DNA of 64,000 bases from Cochleicola gelatinilyticus (GTDB taxonomy: Bacteria; Bacteroidota; Bacteroidia; Flavobacteriales; Flavobacteriaceae): NCBI RefSeq assembly GCF_001637325.1, contig NZ_LRXL01000037.1, positions 434,001 to 498,000 of the forward strand, written 5' to 3'. The notes beneath the pieces are model-generated. The model was given only the letters and a program-made list of their open reading frames with translations, was not told the origin of the DNA and ran no database searches. Positions within the stretch are counted from its first letter, which is position 1, and the number at the start of each line of letters is the position of its first letter. Made by a program: the position numbers and the translations under genes. Of the stretch, positions 1-8,189 are shown in pieces.

Positions 1-276
1 GATAATTCCGTCGCCATTCTTATTATCCTGTCCCTTTAGCACTCCAGTACGATCGAATAAGAATTCAAGGTCCAAATCTTCGGGAACGGTACGTACAAAT
101 TTTGGTGCCGTCGCACTGGTTCCTTGTCCTTGCGCTTCACTATACTCCACCTTGTATTTAAAAATGTATTTCTCCGGATTCAGCAGTGATGTAAATTCTC
201 CATCTCCCGCTTTTTCGGTGAATTTATCATCTTTATACGCGGTGATTCGCAGCTTTTTTAATTCTCCTTTGCTCAT
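1..276 (-). CDS. eCIS hub/tube-adaptor protein (CIS-tube domain, LysM expected), 5' part only
   Basis: The first 92 codons of a gene that leaves the window at base 1. The protein opens MSKGELKKLRITAYKD and contains LLNPEKYIFKYKVEYSEAQ followed by a stretch ending LEFLFDRTGVL. This pattern is known from the CIS-tube domain of Afp7/Pvc7-type proteins, which link the inner tube to the baseplate and usually carry a C-terminal LysM domain; the LysM part would lie outside the window and is inferred. The ATG overlaps the stop of the upstream DUF5908 gene by one base (TAATG), so the two are translationally coupled within the injection-system operon. Its position after the Pvc6-like gene matches Pvc/Afp gene order. 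Confidence 0.8.
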   Translation of the reverse strand, partial: MSKGELKKLRITAYKDDKFTEKAGDGEFTSLLNPEKYIFKYKVEYSEAQGQGTSATAPKFVRTVPEDLDLEFLFDRTGVLKGQDNKNGDGII

Positions 277-437
277 TATCGTTCGTTTTTACGTTGTTGG
301 ATCCTCATAACTTGTTCCACACACGATTCGATTAATTTTGAAGTTTTGTCACCCGATTCCTTATTAGGAGTTGCATTGGTTTGTGCATAGTCGTTGACTT
401 TGATTTTTATGTTCAGTTCTTTAATTTCAATAGGCAT
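276..437 (-). CDS. DUF5908-type small protein (Pvc6/Afp6 position)
   Basis: A 53-residue protein beginning MPIEIKELNIKIKVND and ending in a basic tail (RIQQRKNER). The MPIEI(K/R)EL start is typical of DUF5908 proteins, which sit between the tube gene and the LysM/CIS-tube gene in Bacteroidota injection systems, the position of pvc6/afp6. It starts one base after the stop of the upstream tube gene, and its own stop overlaps the next ATG. The molecular role of this family is not well established; a small structural part of the tube or baseplate is inferred from position. No signal peptide or membrane segment is visible. Confidence 0.75.
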   Translation of the reverse strand: MPIEIKELNIKIKVNDYAQTNATPNKESGDKTSKLIESCVEQVMRIQQRKNER

Positions 438-438
438 G

Positions 439-879
439 TTATACGAGTGTGAAATAGTTATAGGCGAGTTCTATGGTCTCAACGGCTAATTTGTTTTCTT
501 CGGCATTAAAATCTTCCACGGTCCATTTTACTGGATAGGCATGAACAACATTCCAAGTCATAAGAGGGTCGTGTTCTTCATTTAATAGTTTTACCGTAAG
601 GTCGGTAGGTTCAAACTGAAAACTTTCAATAGCATCACGACACCATTGAATTACTTCAGAATCGATTACCAACCCTCTTTTTAAAACCAGATTCGGAAAC
701 TTGGTGCGTACCGGAAACTTGTGTTTAAATCGGTTTTCTCCTCCTTCCGCAAATTCTTCGGTTTCTATGTCTACGGAAAGTCCAGAAACAGATTGAAATT
801 GCGTATCGGTTGCTTGCGATGAAATCCCGGTAAACTCCACCATGAAATGAAAACTAACCGGGGGGTAGTAATTGGCCAT
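439..879 (-). CDS. Contractile injection system inner tube protein (T4 gp19-like), copy 2
   Basis: A 146-aa protein of the T4 gp19-like tail-tube family, which stacks as hexamers to form the inner tube. Visible family pattern: N-terminal strand YPPVSFHFMVEF, then VSGLSVDIETEEFAEGG, a central LKRG, an IQWCRD helix, and near the C-terminus LLNEEHDPLMTWNVVHAYPVKW. The length fits the family (about 140-150 aa). Its ATG overlaps the stop of the neighbouring tube gene by one base. It differs clearly from that neighbour, so these are two specialised tube paralogues, as with Pvc1 and Pvc5, one probably lying near the baseplate. Which copy forms the bulk tube cannot be told from sequence. Confidence 0.88.
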   Translation of the reverse strand: MANYYPPVSFHFMVEFTGISSQATDTQFQSVSGLSVDIETEEFAEGGENRFKHKFPVRTKFPNLVLKRGLVIDSEVIQWCRDAIESFQFEPTDLTVKLLNEEHDPLMTWNVVHAYPVKWTVEDFNAEENKLAVETIELAYNYFTLV

Positions 880-1316
880 TAATCTCCGTTTTGAATAATT
901 AGCCCTTCATGAGCGATTTCCATAGATTCGATGGCTGTTTCGTTACCATCCCCTTTTAGATCGGTCGATTGGATCTTAATTGGAAATGCATTTTTTACTT
1001 TCCAAACAATCACCGGTTCGTGTTCTTCATTAAGAAGTTGAATGGTAATATCTCTTCGCTCTATGGTATTCAACTTTACGGTATTCCACCATTGAAAATA
1101 TTCGTTGTCATTTTTAAACGAACCTCTTTTTAAGGTGATGTTGCTGTATTTTTGAAGTCCGGGCATTTTAATTTTGCTGTATTCTGGACTTGCACCATGG
1201 CGGTATTCGATCAATTCGGTTTCTACGTCAAGTCCGGAGACTTCTGTGAATCCTATATTTGTTCCTCCCCATTCTACCGAGAAATGAAACTTTACTAATG
1301 GATATGTTTCTGCCAT
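879..1316 (-). CDS. Contractile injection system inner tube protein (T4 gp19-like), copy 1
   Basis: A 145-aa gp19-like tube protein. Matching landmarks are YPLVKFHFSVEWGG, VSGLDVETELIEYRHGA, NITLKRGSF, YFQWWNTV and LLNEEHEPVIVWKVKNAFPI. It directly follows the sheath gene in transcription order, with 75 bases between them, and is coupled to the second tube gene. The pairing of one sheath with two tube genes is usual in Bacteroidota eCIS loci. It would act in the cytoplasm during particle assembly and then as the channel lining. Confidence 0.88.
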   Translation of the reverse strand: MAETYPLVKFHFSVEWGGTNIGFTEVSGLDVETELIEYRHGASPEYSKIKMPGLQKYSNITLKRGSFKNDNEYFQWWNTVKLNTIERRDITIQLLNEEHEPVIVWKVKNAFPIKIQSTDLKGDGNETAIESMEIAHEGLIIQNGD

Positions 1317-1391
1317 TGTGATGTGTTTTTAATTGTTAGTATTAAGGTTTCAAATTTTAGTGATGTATTCCTGTTCATAATTCATTAAAAA

Positions 1392-3332
1392 TTATGCTTC
1401 CTGCATTTTATGAGAGAATTTCAATACGATAAACTCTGCCGGACGCACTACTGCCATTCCTATTTCCACGATCATGTTTCCATTAAGAATATCATCGGCA
1501 GTCATGGTCTCGCCCAAACCGATGCGCACATAAAACGCCTGATTCGGTTTTGCTCCGGCTAACGCACCGGCTCTCCATTGCAGGGTTAAAAAGTTTTCGA
1601 TCATAGCCCGAACTTTTACCCAAGTGTTGGCATCGTTGGGTTCGAAGACAAATTGTTCTGTTGCTTTTTCAACCGATTCTTCTACCATATTAAAAAAGCG
1701 ACGCACTGGAACATATTTCCATTCATTATCATTTCCTGCAAGGGTACGTGCGCCCCAAACGAGAATCCCTTTACCTGTAAAAGATCGAATTGCATTGATC
1801 GATTTTCCAGTGGTATGTACGTTGAGGTCTTTTTGTTCGTCATGGGTTATTTTTAAAGAAGGTTTTACCACATAGTTAACGCCCACATTTGCAGGTGCTT
1901 TCCATACACCTCGGTCATTATCTACCCGTGCGTAAATACCCGCCATAGCACTACTGGGCGGCATGATCACAGGCATCGCATTGATAGCAGTTTTTATTGC
2001 ATTATACGCGGCACTGTCTGTTCCTTCAATAGCACTAAGCATCATTCCGTCGAGAGCACCGTTCGTGTCTACTCCCTGTGCTGCAGCAATGGCATCGATA
2101 AGTGTAGGGTCGATGAGATCGATCACACTTTGTAAAGCGGCATTTATTCCTGCAACAGTAGCAAGTGCTGCGGTAGATTCATTTTTTACATCAGTTCCAT
2201 TTCCTGCACCTTCAATTGTTGTAATGTGTCCTTCTAAAGCGGTAATGAGGTCAGGTAGAGGCTGTCCACCTGCGGTAATCGCTGTATTAACGGCATCGGC
2301 GGCTGCAGTTGCGGCAGCTGCTGTGGGTCCATCTTCATCGGCAGCAGTTGCCGCATCATTTCCCGCGGTTACGGCATTGTTGGCTGCAGTAACAGTATTA
2401 TTTAAAGCATCTACAATAGCTTGTAGTGGCGTAACAATAGAATCGGAATTGGTTAGTGCATCTCCGGCGGTCATTGCCTGTAAGGCTATATCTGCATTAG
2501 AAAGGTCTGTAGTTAAAGCGGGACTATCATTCTGTACCGATTGAATATCTAGCAATGCGGAATTAGCAGCTTCAATTTCGTCGGCAAGTGCTTGAGAATC
2601 TTCAGAGTTGTGTGTAATGGCAACAGTAGTTTCGTTGTAATGAAAGTCTAAGATTGTTTCCAAATACGGGTAATAAGCTGCTCCGTATTTTAAATAATCT
2701 TTGCCAAGACTAATACGATCTCTTAATACGAAAGAGTCGTCTTCTACATCTTCACTGGTATGGGTGTCGATAATCGTGAACCGATCCTGCATGTCATTGC
2801 ATTGTAGCAGTGCATTCTGATATAAAGTGTAAAATTCTACTTCCCCTAGGATTTTAGCATCGGGAAAAAGTAGCAGTGTAGGTTCATCTTCTTTCCGAAG
2901 CGCATCTAAACCGTCATTAAGGTCATCGAAAAGCACATTGTTAGCACCACCAGTGTCGTAATTGTTTACCGAGACAATGTAACAGGGACCTCCTCCGTTC
3001 GCAAAATATAATTGCATGGCGTAGTACATGATATAAGGGGAGGGAGTGGAAGGTTGTGCCGGAACAATGGTGCGTTCTATGGTGCCATTTACAATCACAT
3101 CATTGATAGTAACTGCAATGGTTGTTTCCGGTTTTGCACTTCCGAAATACGTTTCGTATTCCAGCAAGGAACTTATTCGTGTTGGTTCTCCAGTAATAGA
3201 AGCTCCCTTTTTAAGCGCAAATTCGGTGTATCCGATAAATGCCGGGATCGCTGTTTCTACCTGAGCGACAGAGGGAGGGAACTTAGATATTTCCTCCACA
3301 TAAACTCCGGGTGTTTTGTACATAGTTGCCAT
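1392..3332 (-). CDS. Contractile injection system sheath protein with large Ala-rich insertion
   Basis: A 646-aa tail sheath protein. The N-terminal YKTPGVYVEEISKFPPSV motif and the conserved C-terminal domain (GILVWGARTLAGND, VPVRRFFNMVEES, then FVFEPND and NTWVKVR) are typical of phage and eCIS sheaths; the final strands include MAVVRPAEFIVLKFSHK. Between about residues 230 and 455 the core is interrupted by a low-complexity block rich in Ala, Asn, Thr and Asp, after which the core resumes at PPSSAMAGIYARVDNDRG. The insertion falls where sheaths carry variable outward-facing domains. Contraction of this protein drives the tube. It lies 12 bases downstream of the unknown 284-aa gene. A long plus-strand ORF over the insertion is a shadow of this composition. 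Confidence 0.93.
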   Translation of the reverse strand: MATMYKTPGVYVEEISKFPPSVAQVETAIPAFIGYTEFALKKGASITGEPTRISSLLEYETYFGSAKPETTIAVTINDVIVNGTIERTIVPAQPSTPSPYIMYYAMQLYFANGGGPCYIVSVNNYDTGGANNVLFDDLNDGLDALRKEDEPTLLLFPDAKILGEVEFYTLYQNALLQCNDMQDRFTIIDTHTSEDVEDDSFVLRDRISLGKDYLKYGAAYYPYLETILDFHYNETTVAITHNSEDSQALADEIEAANSALLDIQSVQNDSPALTTDLSNADIALQAMTAGDALTNSDSIVTPLQAIVDALNNTVTAANNAVTAGNDAATAADEDGPTAAAATAAADAVNTAITAGGQPLPDLITALEGHITTIEGAGNGTDVKNESTAALATVAGINAALQSVIDLIDPTLIDAIAAAQGVDTNGALDGMMLSAIEGTDSAAYNAIKTAINAMPVIMPPSSAMAGIYARVDNDRGVWKAPANVGVNYVVKPSLKITHDEQKDLNVHTTGKSINAIRSFTGKGILVWGARTLAGNDNEWKYVPVRRFFNMVEESVEKATEQFVFEPNDANTWVKVRAMIENFLTLQWRAGALAGAKPNQAFYVRIGLGETMTADDILNGNMIVEIGMAVVRPAEFIVLKFSHKMQEA

Positions 3333-3343
3333 AGTTTCGATTA

Positions 3344-4198
3344 TTAGTTAATATATATTTCTGAAATTGTTTTTATTATAGTTCCGCCGCCATCCTTTTC
3401 GAATATGAGACGTTTGGGGGAGGCTGCCGGAAGTTCTGTTCCGTTATCTGTATATCCCACTATTCCGTTCTTAACAAGCGGCAAGGTCGTGGGATCTGTA
3501 GAATGAAGGAGTGCATTGCTAGTTGCCTGTAAGTAATTCCAAATTGTACTTCGATTCTTCAGTTGAATTTTAAATTCGGTCGGGGTTACCTTTAGTGTGT
3601 TATTTCCATTCAAGATATTCCTAGTGCCTTCATCAGCTTGCATTTGGAGGGAAATAATACCGAAAAGTCCAATCTTTTCACTGGCGGAAAGCCCTTCAGA
3701 AACAGCTTCAAAAGTCGTTTCAGAAATTGTAAAACCGGATATCGCAGTGGTTGTATTTTCTATATCTATTGTTGGAAATGAGTTTGCTTCCGAAGCAGGT
3801 TTCCGATTTGAAAAATAAAACGGTATGCTTGGAGTAGCTTTTATGGTTGAATAATTTTCGAAAAGCGGATCGGTAGTATACAGTAAAAATACTAGCGTTT
3901 CAGATTGAAGCAATGCTATAAAGGGCTCGTAAATCCCCGAATCGGGAGCAGTTTCTTTCGCTTTTGCAAATAGTGAGATGCCATGTGAGTGATGCTTAAG
4001 ATGTATTTTCTGATTGTTCAGCAAGTGCTGGGTCCTTTCAGAAGGAATAATGCGCATAAACTCGTTTAATTCGTATTTCTCTAGTTGAGTTTGTTTTAGT
4101 GTTGTATCACTATCGAAAGCTATGGTGCCATTATCTAAGAAGTAATGGTGGTAGAGGTTTAAATGAAACAAAGGGCGGTATGTTATTTTAAAACTCAT
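3344..4198 (-). CDS. Unrecognised eCIS-operon protein, 284 aa
   Basis: No family is named with confidence. The protein opens MSFKITYRPLFHLNLYHHYF, has no signal peptide or membrane segment, and is rich in beta-type alternation with several Thr/Ser clusters. The start overlaps the end of the DUF4255 gene by four bases (ATGA), and the stop is 12 bases before the sheath gene, so it is an integral member of the injection-system operon. A gene at this position between the DUF4255 and sheath genes recalls other Bacteroidota eCIS loci. A structural role in the tail cap or sheath attachment is inferred only from position. Confidence 0.7.
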   Translation of the reverse strand: MSFKITYRPLFHLNLYHHYFLDNGTIAFDSDTTLKQTQLEKYELNEFMRIIPSERTQHLLNNQKIHLKHHSHGISLFAKAKETAPDSGIYEPFIALLQSETLVFLLYTTDPLFENYSTIKATPSIPFYFSNRKPASEANSFPTIDIENTTTAISGFTISETTFEAVSEGLSASEKIGLFGIISLQMQADEGTRNILNGNNTLKVTPTEFKIQLKNRSTIWNYLQATSNALLHSTDPTTLPLVKNGIVGYTDNGTELPAASPKRLIFEKDGGGTIIKTISEIYIN

Positions 4199-4788
4199 AA
4201 AGTCTTATTTTTAAGAGTAGCTTCAATTTGTGTGATGGGGGTTCCTTTATCGGTAATGGTGTCGCTTTCTACTTTTACGATGCTTACCTTATACAGAATG
4301 CTGGGAAGGGATTTACCACCAAGTGTTCCCCAGATATAGTTTAATTGTTCGAAGGTTGGAGTAAAGAGAGAGACGTTAAATTTGAATTCGGTTATGTGAT
4401 CCAAGGTCGTAATTGTTGGATTTAGAGGTGTGTTAGTTTGCGTAAATACATTTTTACCTTGAAAGAATTCTAGGATATAAGAAACCGAGGTAATTGATCT
4501 TGTATAAACGGTTCGATTGGCAGAAAACAGAATATACACATTAAGGTGAATGGGCTTATTTTTATAGACCGTTTCCCCGTTTTTAATTCTAATATTCGGA
4601 TTATTTTTTAGAGAAATCTCTTCTTCAATATTCACAAGACTAAGAACAATCTTGTCGTTCATGGTAGTAATCTCGGGGTCATCTATTTTTGCTACATTCT
4701 CAAGCACTACTAAATTGGCTTCAGATTGTTTCAATTCTAGATACTCCGAAACCTGATCTTTCAGTATTTCGAGTGTTTCGTAAATCAT
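4195..4788 (-). CDS. DUF4255 (Pvc16 N-terminal domain) tail terminator
   Basis: A 197-aa protein starting MIYETLEILKDQVSEYLEL, with IVLSLVNIEEEISLKNNPN and later YILFSANRTVYTRSI, the pattern of DUF4255/Pvc16_N. In Afp and Pvc particles, Afp16/Pvc16 caps the tube and sheath and sets tail length. It is the first gene of the operon here, with a promoter-like element 44 bases upstream. No transmembrane segment is visible; it acts during assembly in the cytoplasm. Confidence 0.85.
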   Translation of the reverse strand: MIYETLEILKDQVSEYLELKQSEANLVVLENVAKIDDPEITTMNDKIVLSLVNIEEEISLKNNPNIRIKNGETVYKNKPIHLNVYILFSANRTVYTRSITSVSYILEFFQGKNVFTQTNTPLNPTITTLDHITEFKFNVSLFTPTFEQLNYIWGTLGGKSLPSILYKVSIVKVESDTITDKGTPITQIEATLKNKTL

Positions 4789-4831
4789 TACGATGAGTCT
4801 ATTTGTTAGTATGTCTGAGGAGGAAGTGATT

Positions 4832-4839
4832 CAAAGATA
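4832..4839 (-). promoter_or_regulatory. Promoter -7 element for the injection-system operon
   Basis: On the minus strand this reads TATCTTTG, a perfect match to the Bacteroidota -7 consensus TAnnTTTG, 44 bases before the DUF4255 start. A -33-like TTTTCG lies upstream on the same strand. It would give a short untranslated leader. Confidence 0.5.
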
Positions 4840-5042
4840 GGAAATAAAACTACACGAAAATATAGGTAATTTCCTGTTAATTAATAAGTTATATATTTGG
4901 TTTAATGTGACAAACCCCTTTTGTTGTTACAGGGAAAACCCTATGTGTAGAAAGTATTTTCCCTCTTTTCGATATGAATAATAGGCGATCCAATTCAATT
5001 GTGTATTTTTATTCGCACACTAAACAACCAAATATTTTAATT

Positions 5043-5405
5043 ATGTCTAAACCTAAAAACTGTATAACTCCTACTGAGGCCAAACAACTCCAAGAGAACT
5101 GGATGGATACACGGGCATTATATATAAAAAATGAAACGGGATCTGAAGATGTTTCGAATGTTTTTTACACTGTAGAGGAATTAGAGGAATACCTAACGTA
5201 TGTAAAAAATGAATCGAAAAAGCAGGGGATCGATTCACCTGGAATACGAATTTACTTTGCAGCTTACAATGATAGTAAGTCCAAAAAAGCTACTGTATTT
5301 TTAGCTCCTACTGAAGGTGATGCTGCTTCTTCTAATACAAATTATAAATTAGATCCTTTGAATAAAGGAGTGGGTGGATGGCCTCCTGCACCTTATAAAA
5401 ATTAA
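5043..5405 (+). CDS. Unrecognised 120-aa protein divergent from the eCIS operon
   Basis: The start is placed at the ATG giving MSKPKNCITPTEAKQLQENW; an upstream in-frame ATG at 4974 would add 23 residues that overlap likely promoter sequence. The protein is soluble and charged, with a middle EELEEYLTYVKNESKKQG helix, a strand IRIYFAAYND and a Pro/Gly-rich tail ending GGWPPAPYKN. No signal peptide is visible. Only nine bases separate it from the membrane-protein gene, and the kinase and regulator genes follow, so it probably belongs to that module. Its function is unknown. Confidence 0.75.
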   Translation: MSKPKNCITPTEAKQLQENWMDTRALYIKNETGSEDVSNVFYTVEELEEYLTYVKNESKKQGIDSPGIRIYFAAYNDSKSKKATVFLAPTEGDAASSNTNYKLDPLNKGVGGWPPAPYKN

Positions 5406-5414
5406 ACCTTACCT

Positions 5415-6128
5415 TTGAAAGATTTTCTATTAACTGTTGTACCGATTGTTTCAGTCGAATTATTAGCGGCACTCACAGGACTTTATTTTCTTTTTAGGGC
5501 AAAAAAAAAGATAGAAACTCCCATTCGTTTTTTTATATTTTTTCTTTGTCTTACGGTAGTTGTTGAAATTACCGGAACGTATTCACCTATCGCATATTTT
5601 ACGGATTATGAGTATTTTGGATTTATTAAAAATACATGGTTAGAAAAAAACTTTTGGATTTATAATATTTATTCGATTATTTCTTTTGCGGTTTATATTT
5701 CATTTTTTCTTTGGTATTTAACTAATAGGAATCAAAAAAAAATTGGCTATGCTTTACTTGTTGTATACATAATTACCTGCATTGTTAATTTAGTTTTGTC
5801 TGACGTGTTTTTGAATGCATTTTCATCTTATACCGAAGTTGTAGGAAGCATTTTAATTCTATTTGCGATTATACTTTATTATTTTCAAATGTTATACAGT
5901 GATGCAATTCTTAATTACACGAAGATGCTTCCCTTTTATATTTCGTTGGGAGCGATGTTATTATCCTTTGTATTAACACCCTTGGTTATTTATGGCCGCC
6001 ATTTTGATGTTGACCGAAGTCCCGAATTTGTAGAATTGTATAAAACGCTATTGGTAGGCACAAATGTATTGGTATATTTAATCTATACTATTGGTTTTAT
6101 TATATGTCTAAAGAAGAAAGACTCTTAA
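5415..6128 (+). CDS. Multi-pass membrane protein (about 7 TM) preceding a sensor kinase
   Basis: A 237-aa hydrophobic protein with about seven membrane segments, beginning LTVVPIVSVELLAALTGLYF and ending with a short KKKDS cytoplasmic tail. No catalytic motif is recognised. TTG at 5415 is the only usable start, because an in-frame stop lies four codons upstream and no early ATG exists. The end overlaps the histidine kinase gene by 25 bases, so it is likely co-translated and may act as the membrane sensor of that kinase; this is inference from order. Confidence 0.7.
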   Translation: MKDFLLTVVPIVSVELLAALTGLYFLFRAKKKIETPIRFFIFFLCLTVVVEITGTYSPIAYFTDYEYFGFIKNTWLEKNFWIYNIYSIISFAVYISFFLWYLTNRNQKKIGYALLVVYIITCIVNLVLSDVFLNAFSSYTEVVGSILILFAIILYYFQMLYSDAILNYTKMLPFYISLGAMLLSFVLTPLVIYGRHFDVDRSPEFVELYKTLLVGTNVLVYLIYTIGFIICLKKKDS

Positions 6129-6892
6129 TACTTTATTTTATAATTATCTTAGTACTGGCTGGGCTGGTGCTTGTAATTTTTTTTATTGCGTTCCAAAAGC
6201 GAAAAAATAAAATGCTTTTAGATCGTTATGAGGCGCAACAGAAATTTCAAAAAGAGATCGAACGTTCGAAATTAGAAATACAGGAACAAACCTTTAAAAA
6301 CATCGCTTGGGAATTGCACGATAATGTTGGACAGTTGCTTTCGGTAGCAAGTATGCAATTAAACAAAATGCTTCAAATTACCACGGTGGAGAACCAATTG
6401 CACCTAAAAGGGGAGTTAAATGAAACTAAAACAGTCGTTAGCGAATCGTTGCAAGAAATTAGAAATCTTTCTAAACTTTTAAATAATGATGTAGTTCTTA
6501 AAAACGGACTAATAGCATCTTTAGACTTAGAAATAAAACGTTTTAATAAGCTTAATTTTTTAGAAGCTACTTTCAATATCAAAGGAGAATTGGTTGATAT
6601 AAAAAGTGAACATGAAATAGTAATATTTAGAATCTTGCAGGAGTTTTTTTCGAATGTGACAAAGCATGCAAAAGCAAGTAAATTATTTGTACATTTAACC
6701 TACGAGGAGCAAGCACTTGAAATTATAGCAGGTGATGATGGTGTAGGATTTGATCTTGAAACTCAAAATTCTAATTCAGGAATGGAAACAATGAAAAGCC
6801 GTGCAGAACTGTTAAAAGCAACCTTTTCAATTAGTTCTAAACCAGGACAAGGAACCTTACTAACGCTAACTTATCCATACCAATATGAGTAA
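6104..6892 (+). CDS. NarL-type sensor histidine kinase
   Basis: A 262-aa kinase: one N-terminal membrane segment (about residues 7-30), a basic/coiled stretch (35-65), then the DHp region with WELHDNVGQLLSVAS carrying the phospho-accepting His, followed by an HATPase_c domain with N-box FFSNVTKHAKA, G1 DDGVGFD and G2 GMETMKSRAELL. This is the HisKA_3 class that pairs with LuxR-type regulators. It lacks its own extracellular sensing domain. It overlaps both the membrane-protein gene (25 bases) and the regulator gene (8 bases), which indicates a tight operon. Confidence 0.88.
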   Translation: MSKEERLLILYFIIILVLAGLVLVIFFIAFQKRKNKMLLDRYEAQQKFQKEIERSKLEIQEQTFKNIAWELHDNVGQLLSVASMQLNKMLQITTVENQLHLKGELNETKTVVSESLQEIRNLSKLLNNDVVLKNGLIASLDLEIKRFNKLNFLEATFNIKGELVDIKSEHEIVIFRILQEFFSNVTKHAKASKLFVHLTYEEQALEIIAGDDGVGFDLETQNSNSGMETMKSRAELLKATFSISSKPGQGTLLTLTYPYQYE

Positions 6893-7538
6893 TACCAAAT
6901 CGAAAAATGTGGTAATTGTAGATGATCATTTGCTTTTTGCGGGATCACTTGAACAACTAATAGATACTTTCGATGGATATCATGTGCTCTATCATGCAAA
7001 AAATGGAAAAGATCTAATACTTCAACTAAAAGCGGTGGATCAATGCCCAGATATTGTGTTACTCGATATTAATATGCCTGTAATGAATGGTGTGGAAACT
7101 ATGGAATGGCTCACAGCGAATTATCCCGAAATTAAAGTTTTAGCTCTTTCAATGGAAGACGAAGAAACAACAATCCTAAAGATGTTGATGAATGGAGCTA
7201 AAGGCTATTTACTGAAAGATATTCATCCCGAAAAATTAAAAGAGGCCTTAGATGAAACCATCGAGAAAGGATACTATCATTCCGAAAAAGTTTCGGCGAC
7301 CTTATTGCGATCTTTACAACCGAATGTTCCCAGTATTGAAGACAGTTTTAAAGAAAATGAATTAATCTTTATGAAGCTGGCGTGCAGCGAAATGACATAC
7401 AAAGAGATCGCAGGAAAAATGAATTTAAGTCCGAAAACGATCGACGGTTATCGACAGGAATTATTTAACCGACTTGAAATAAAGAACAGAGTAGGATTAG
7501 TGATCTATGCATTAAAAAATAATTTAGTCAGCATTTAA
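6885..7538 (+). CDS. LuxR-family response regulator
   Basis: A 217-aa protein with an N-terminal receiver (VVIVDDHLLFAGSLE; phospho-acceptor Asp in IVLLDINMPVMNG; later KGYLLKDIHPEKL) and a C-terminal LuxR-type helix-turn-helix (MTYKEIAGKMNLSPKTIDGY). It starts inside the end of the kinase gene, an 8-base overlap, so the two form a cognate pair. Its targets are unknown; the divergent injection-system operon is a candidate by proximity. The 3' end overlaps the convergent rluA-type gene by 15 bases. Confidence 0.9.
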   Translation: MSNTKSKNVVIVDDHLLFAGSLEQLIDTFDGYHVLYHAKNGKDLILQLKAVDQCPDIVLLDINMPVMNGVETMEWLTANYPEIKVLALSMEDEETTILKMLMNGAKGYLLKDIHPEKLKEALDETIEKGYYHSEKVSATLLRSLQPNVPSIEDSFKENELIFMKLACSEMTYKEIAGKMNLSPKTIDGYRQELFNRLEIKNRVGLVIYALKNNLVSI

Positions 7539-8189
7539 ACAGGCGTTCCAGATCGCATCGTTAGGGGGCGGTGCTGTAATAGTAAGTGGTTCCTTTTGTA
7601 CCGGATGTACAAATGTTAATGATCTTGCATGTAAATGAATACTCCCATCTTTATTACTTCTATCAAAACCATATTTTAAATCTCCTTTAATGGGGCTGCC
7701 AATAGCCGATAACTGCGACCGGATCTGATGATGTCGTCCAGTTTCTAGGTCAACTTTCATTAACGCATACCGATCTAATTTTTTTTCTACGGAATAATGC
7801 AAAATTGCTTTTTTACTGTCGGGTACTTCGTTACTATGCGCATACGATTTATTTTGTTTTGCATTCCGCTTCATATAATGCACTAATGTTCCTGATGTTT
7901 CTTTTGGAATTTCCTGTACCACAGCCCAATAAGTCTTTTCAGTTTTTCTTTCTGAAAATAATTTATTTAAACGTGTAAGCGCTTTTGAAGTTCTTGCAAA
8001 AACTACAATACCACTCGTCGGGCGATCCAGTCTATGTACTACACCTAAATAAACTGCGCCAGGTTTGTTGTACTTTTCAGAAATGTAAGATTTAACTACT
8101 TCAGAAAGTGGTTTGTCTCCTGTTTTATCCCCCTGTACTATATCGCCGGGACGTTTGTTTACAATGAGTAAATGGTTGTCCTCAAACAA
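7524..8189 (-). CDS. RluA-family pseudouridine synthase
   Basis: The visible part is 221 aa and contains NKRPGDIVQGDKTGDKPLSE and the catalytic HRLDRPTSGIVVFARTSKA, in which the Asp of RLD attacks uridine, then GRHHQIRSQL and a final HARSLTFVHP. It modifies rRNA or tRNA uridines. No ATG is available: the only conventional start is TTG at 8189, while homologues known to me begin about ten residues earlier, with a residue pattern like STKDNLQVLFEDNH. That stretch is present here in frame, back to an ATA at 8219 and a stop at 8249. The true start may therefore be a rare codon. Confidence 0.85.
   Translation of the reverse strand: MFEDNHLLIVNKRPGDIVQGDKTGDKPLSEVVKSYISEKYNKPGAVYLGVVHRLDRPTSGIVVFARTSKALTRLNKLFSERKTEKTYWAVVQEIPKETSGTLVHYMKRNAKQNKSYAHSNEVPDSKKAILHYSVEKKLDRYALMKVDLETGRHHQIRSQLSAIGSPIKGDLKYGFDRSNKDGSIHLHARSLTFVHPVQKEPLTITAPPPNDAIWNACLNAD

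Noticed and set aside
1963-2544. Long plus-strand ORF of 193 codons inside the sheath gene
   Set aside because: It is the antisense of the Ala-rich sheath insertion; the repetitive GCx/GCA codons leave the opposite strand free of stops. No domain or start signal supports it.
439-4788. Prophage or type VI secretion system
   Set aside because: No head, portal, terminase, integrase, lysis, TssB/C, TssJLM or ClpV-like genes are seen. DUF4255, DUF5908 and CIS-tube genes with one sheath and two tubes fit an extracellular contractile injection system, although most of the locus is outside the window.
4974-5042. Upstream ATG extending the 120-aa protein by 23 residues
   Set aside because: The extension lies over AT-rich promoter-like sequence and does not resemble a signal peptide; the start at 5043 has a more credible N-terminus.
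5410-5417. TACCTTTG promoter match at the start of the seven-TM protein gene
   Set aside because: It overlaps the only available start codon (TTG at 5415), so a transcript from it would begin inside the gene. Probably a chance match.
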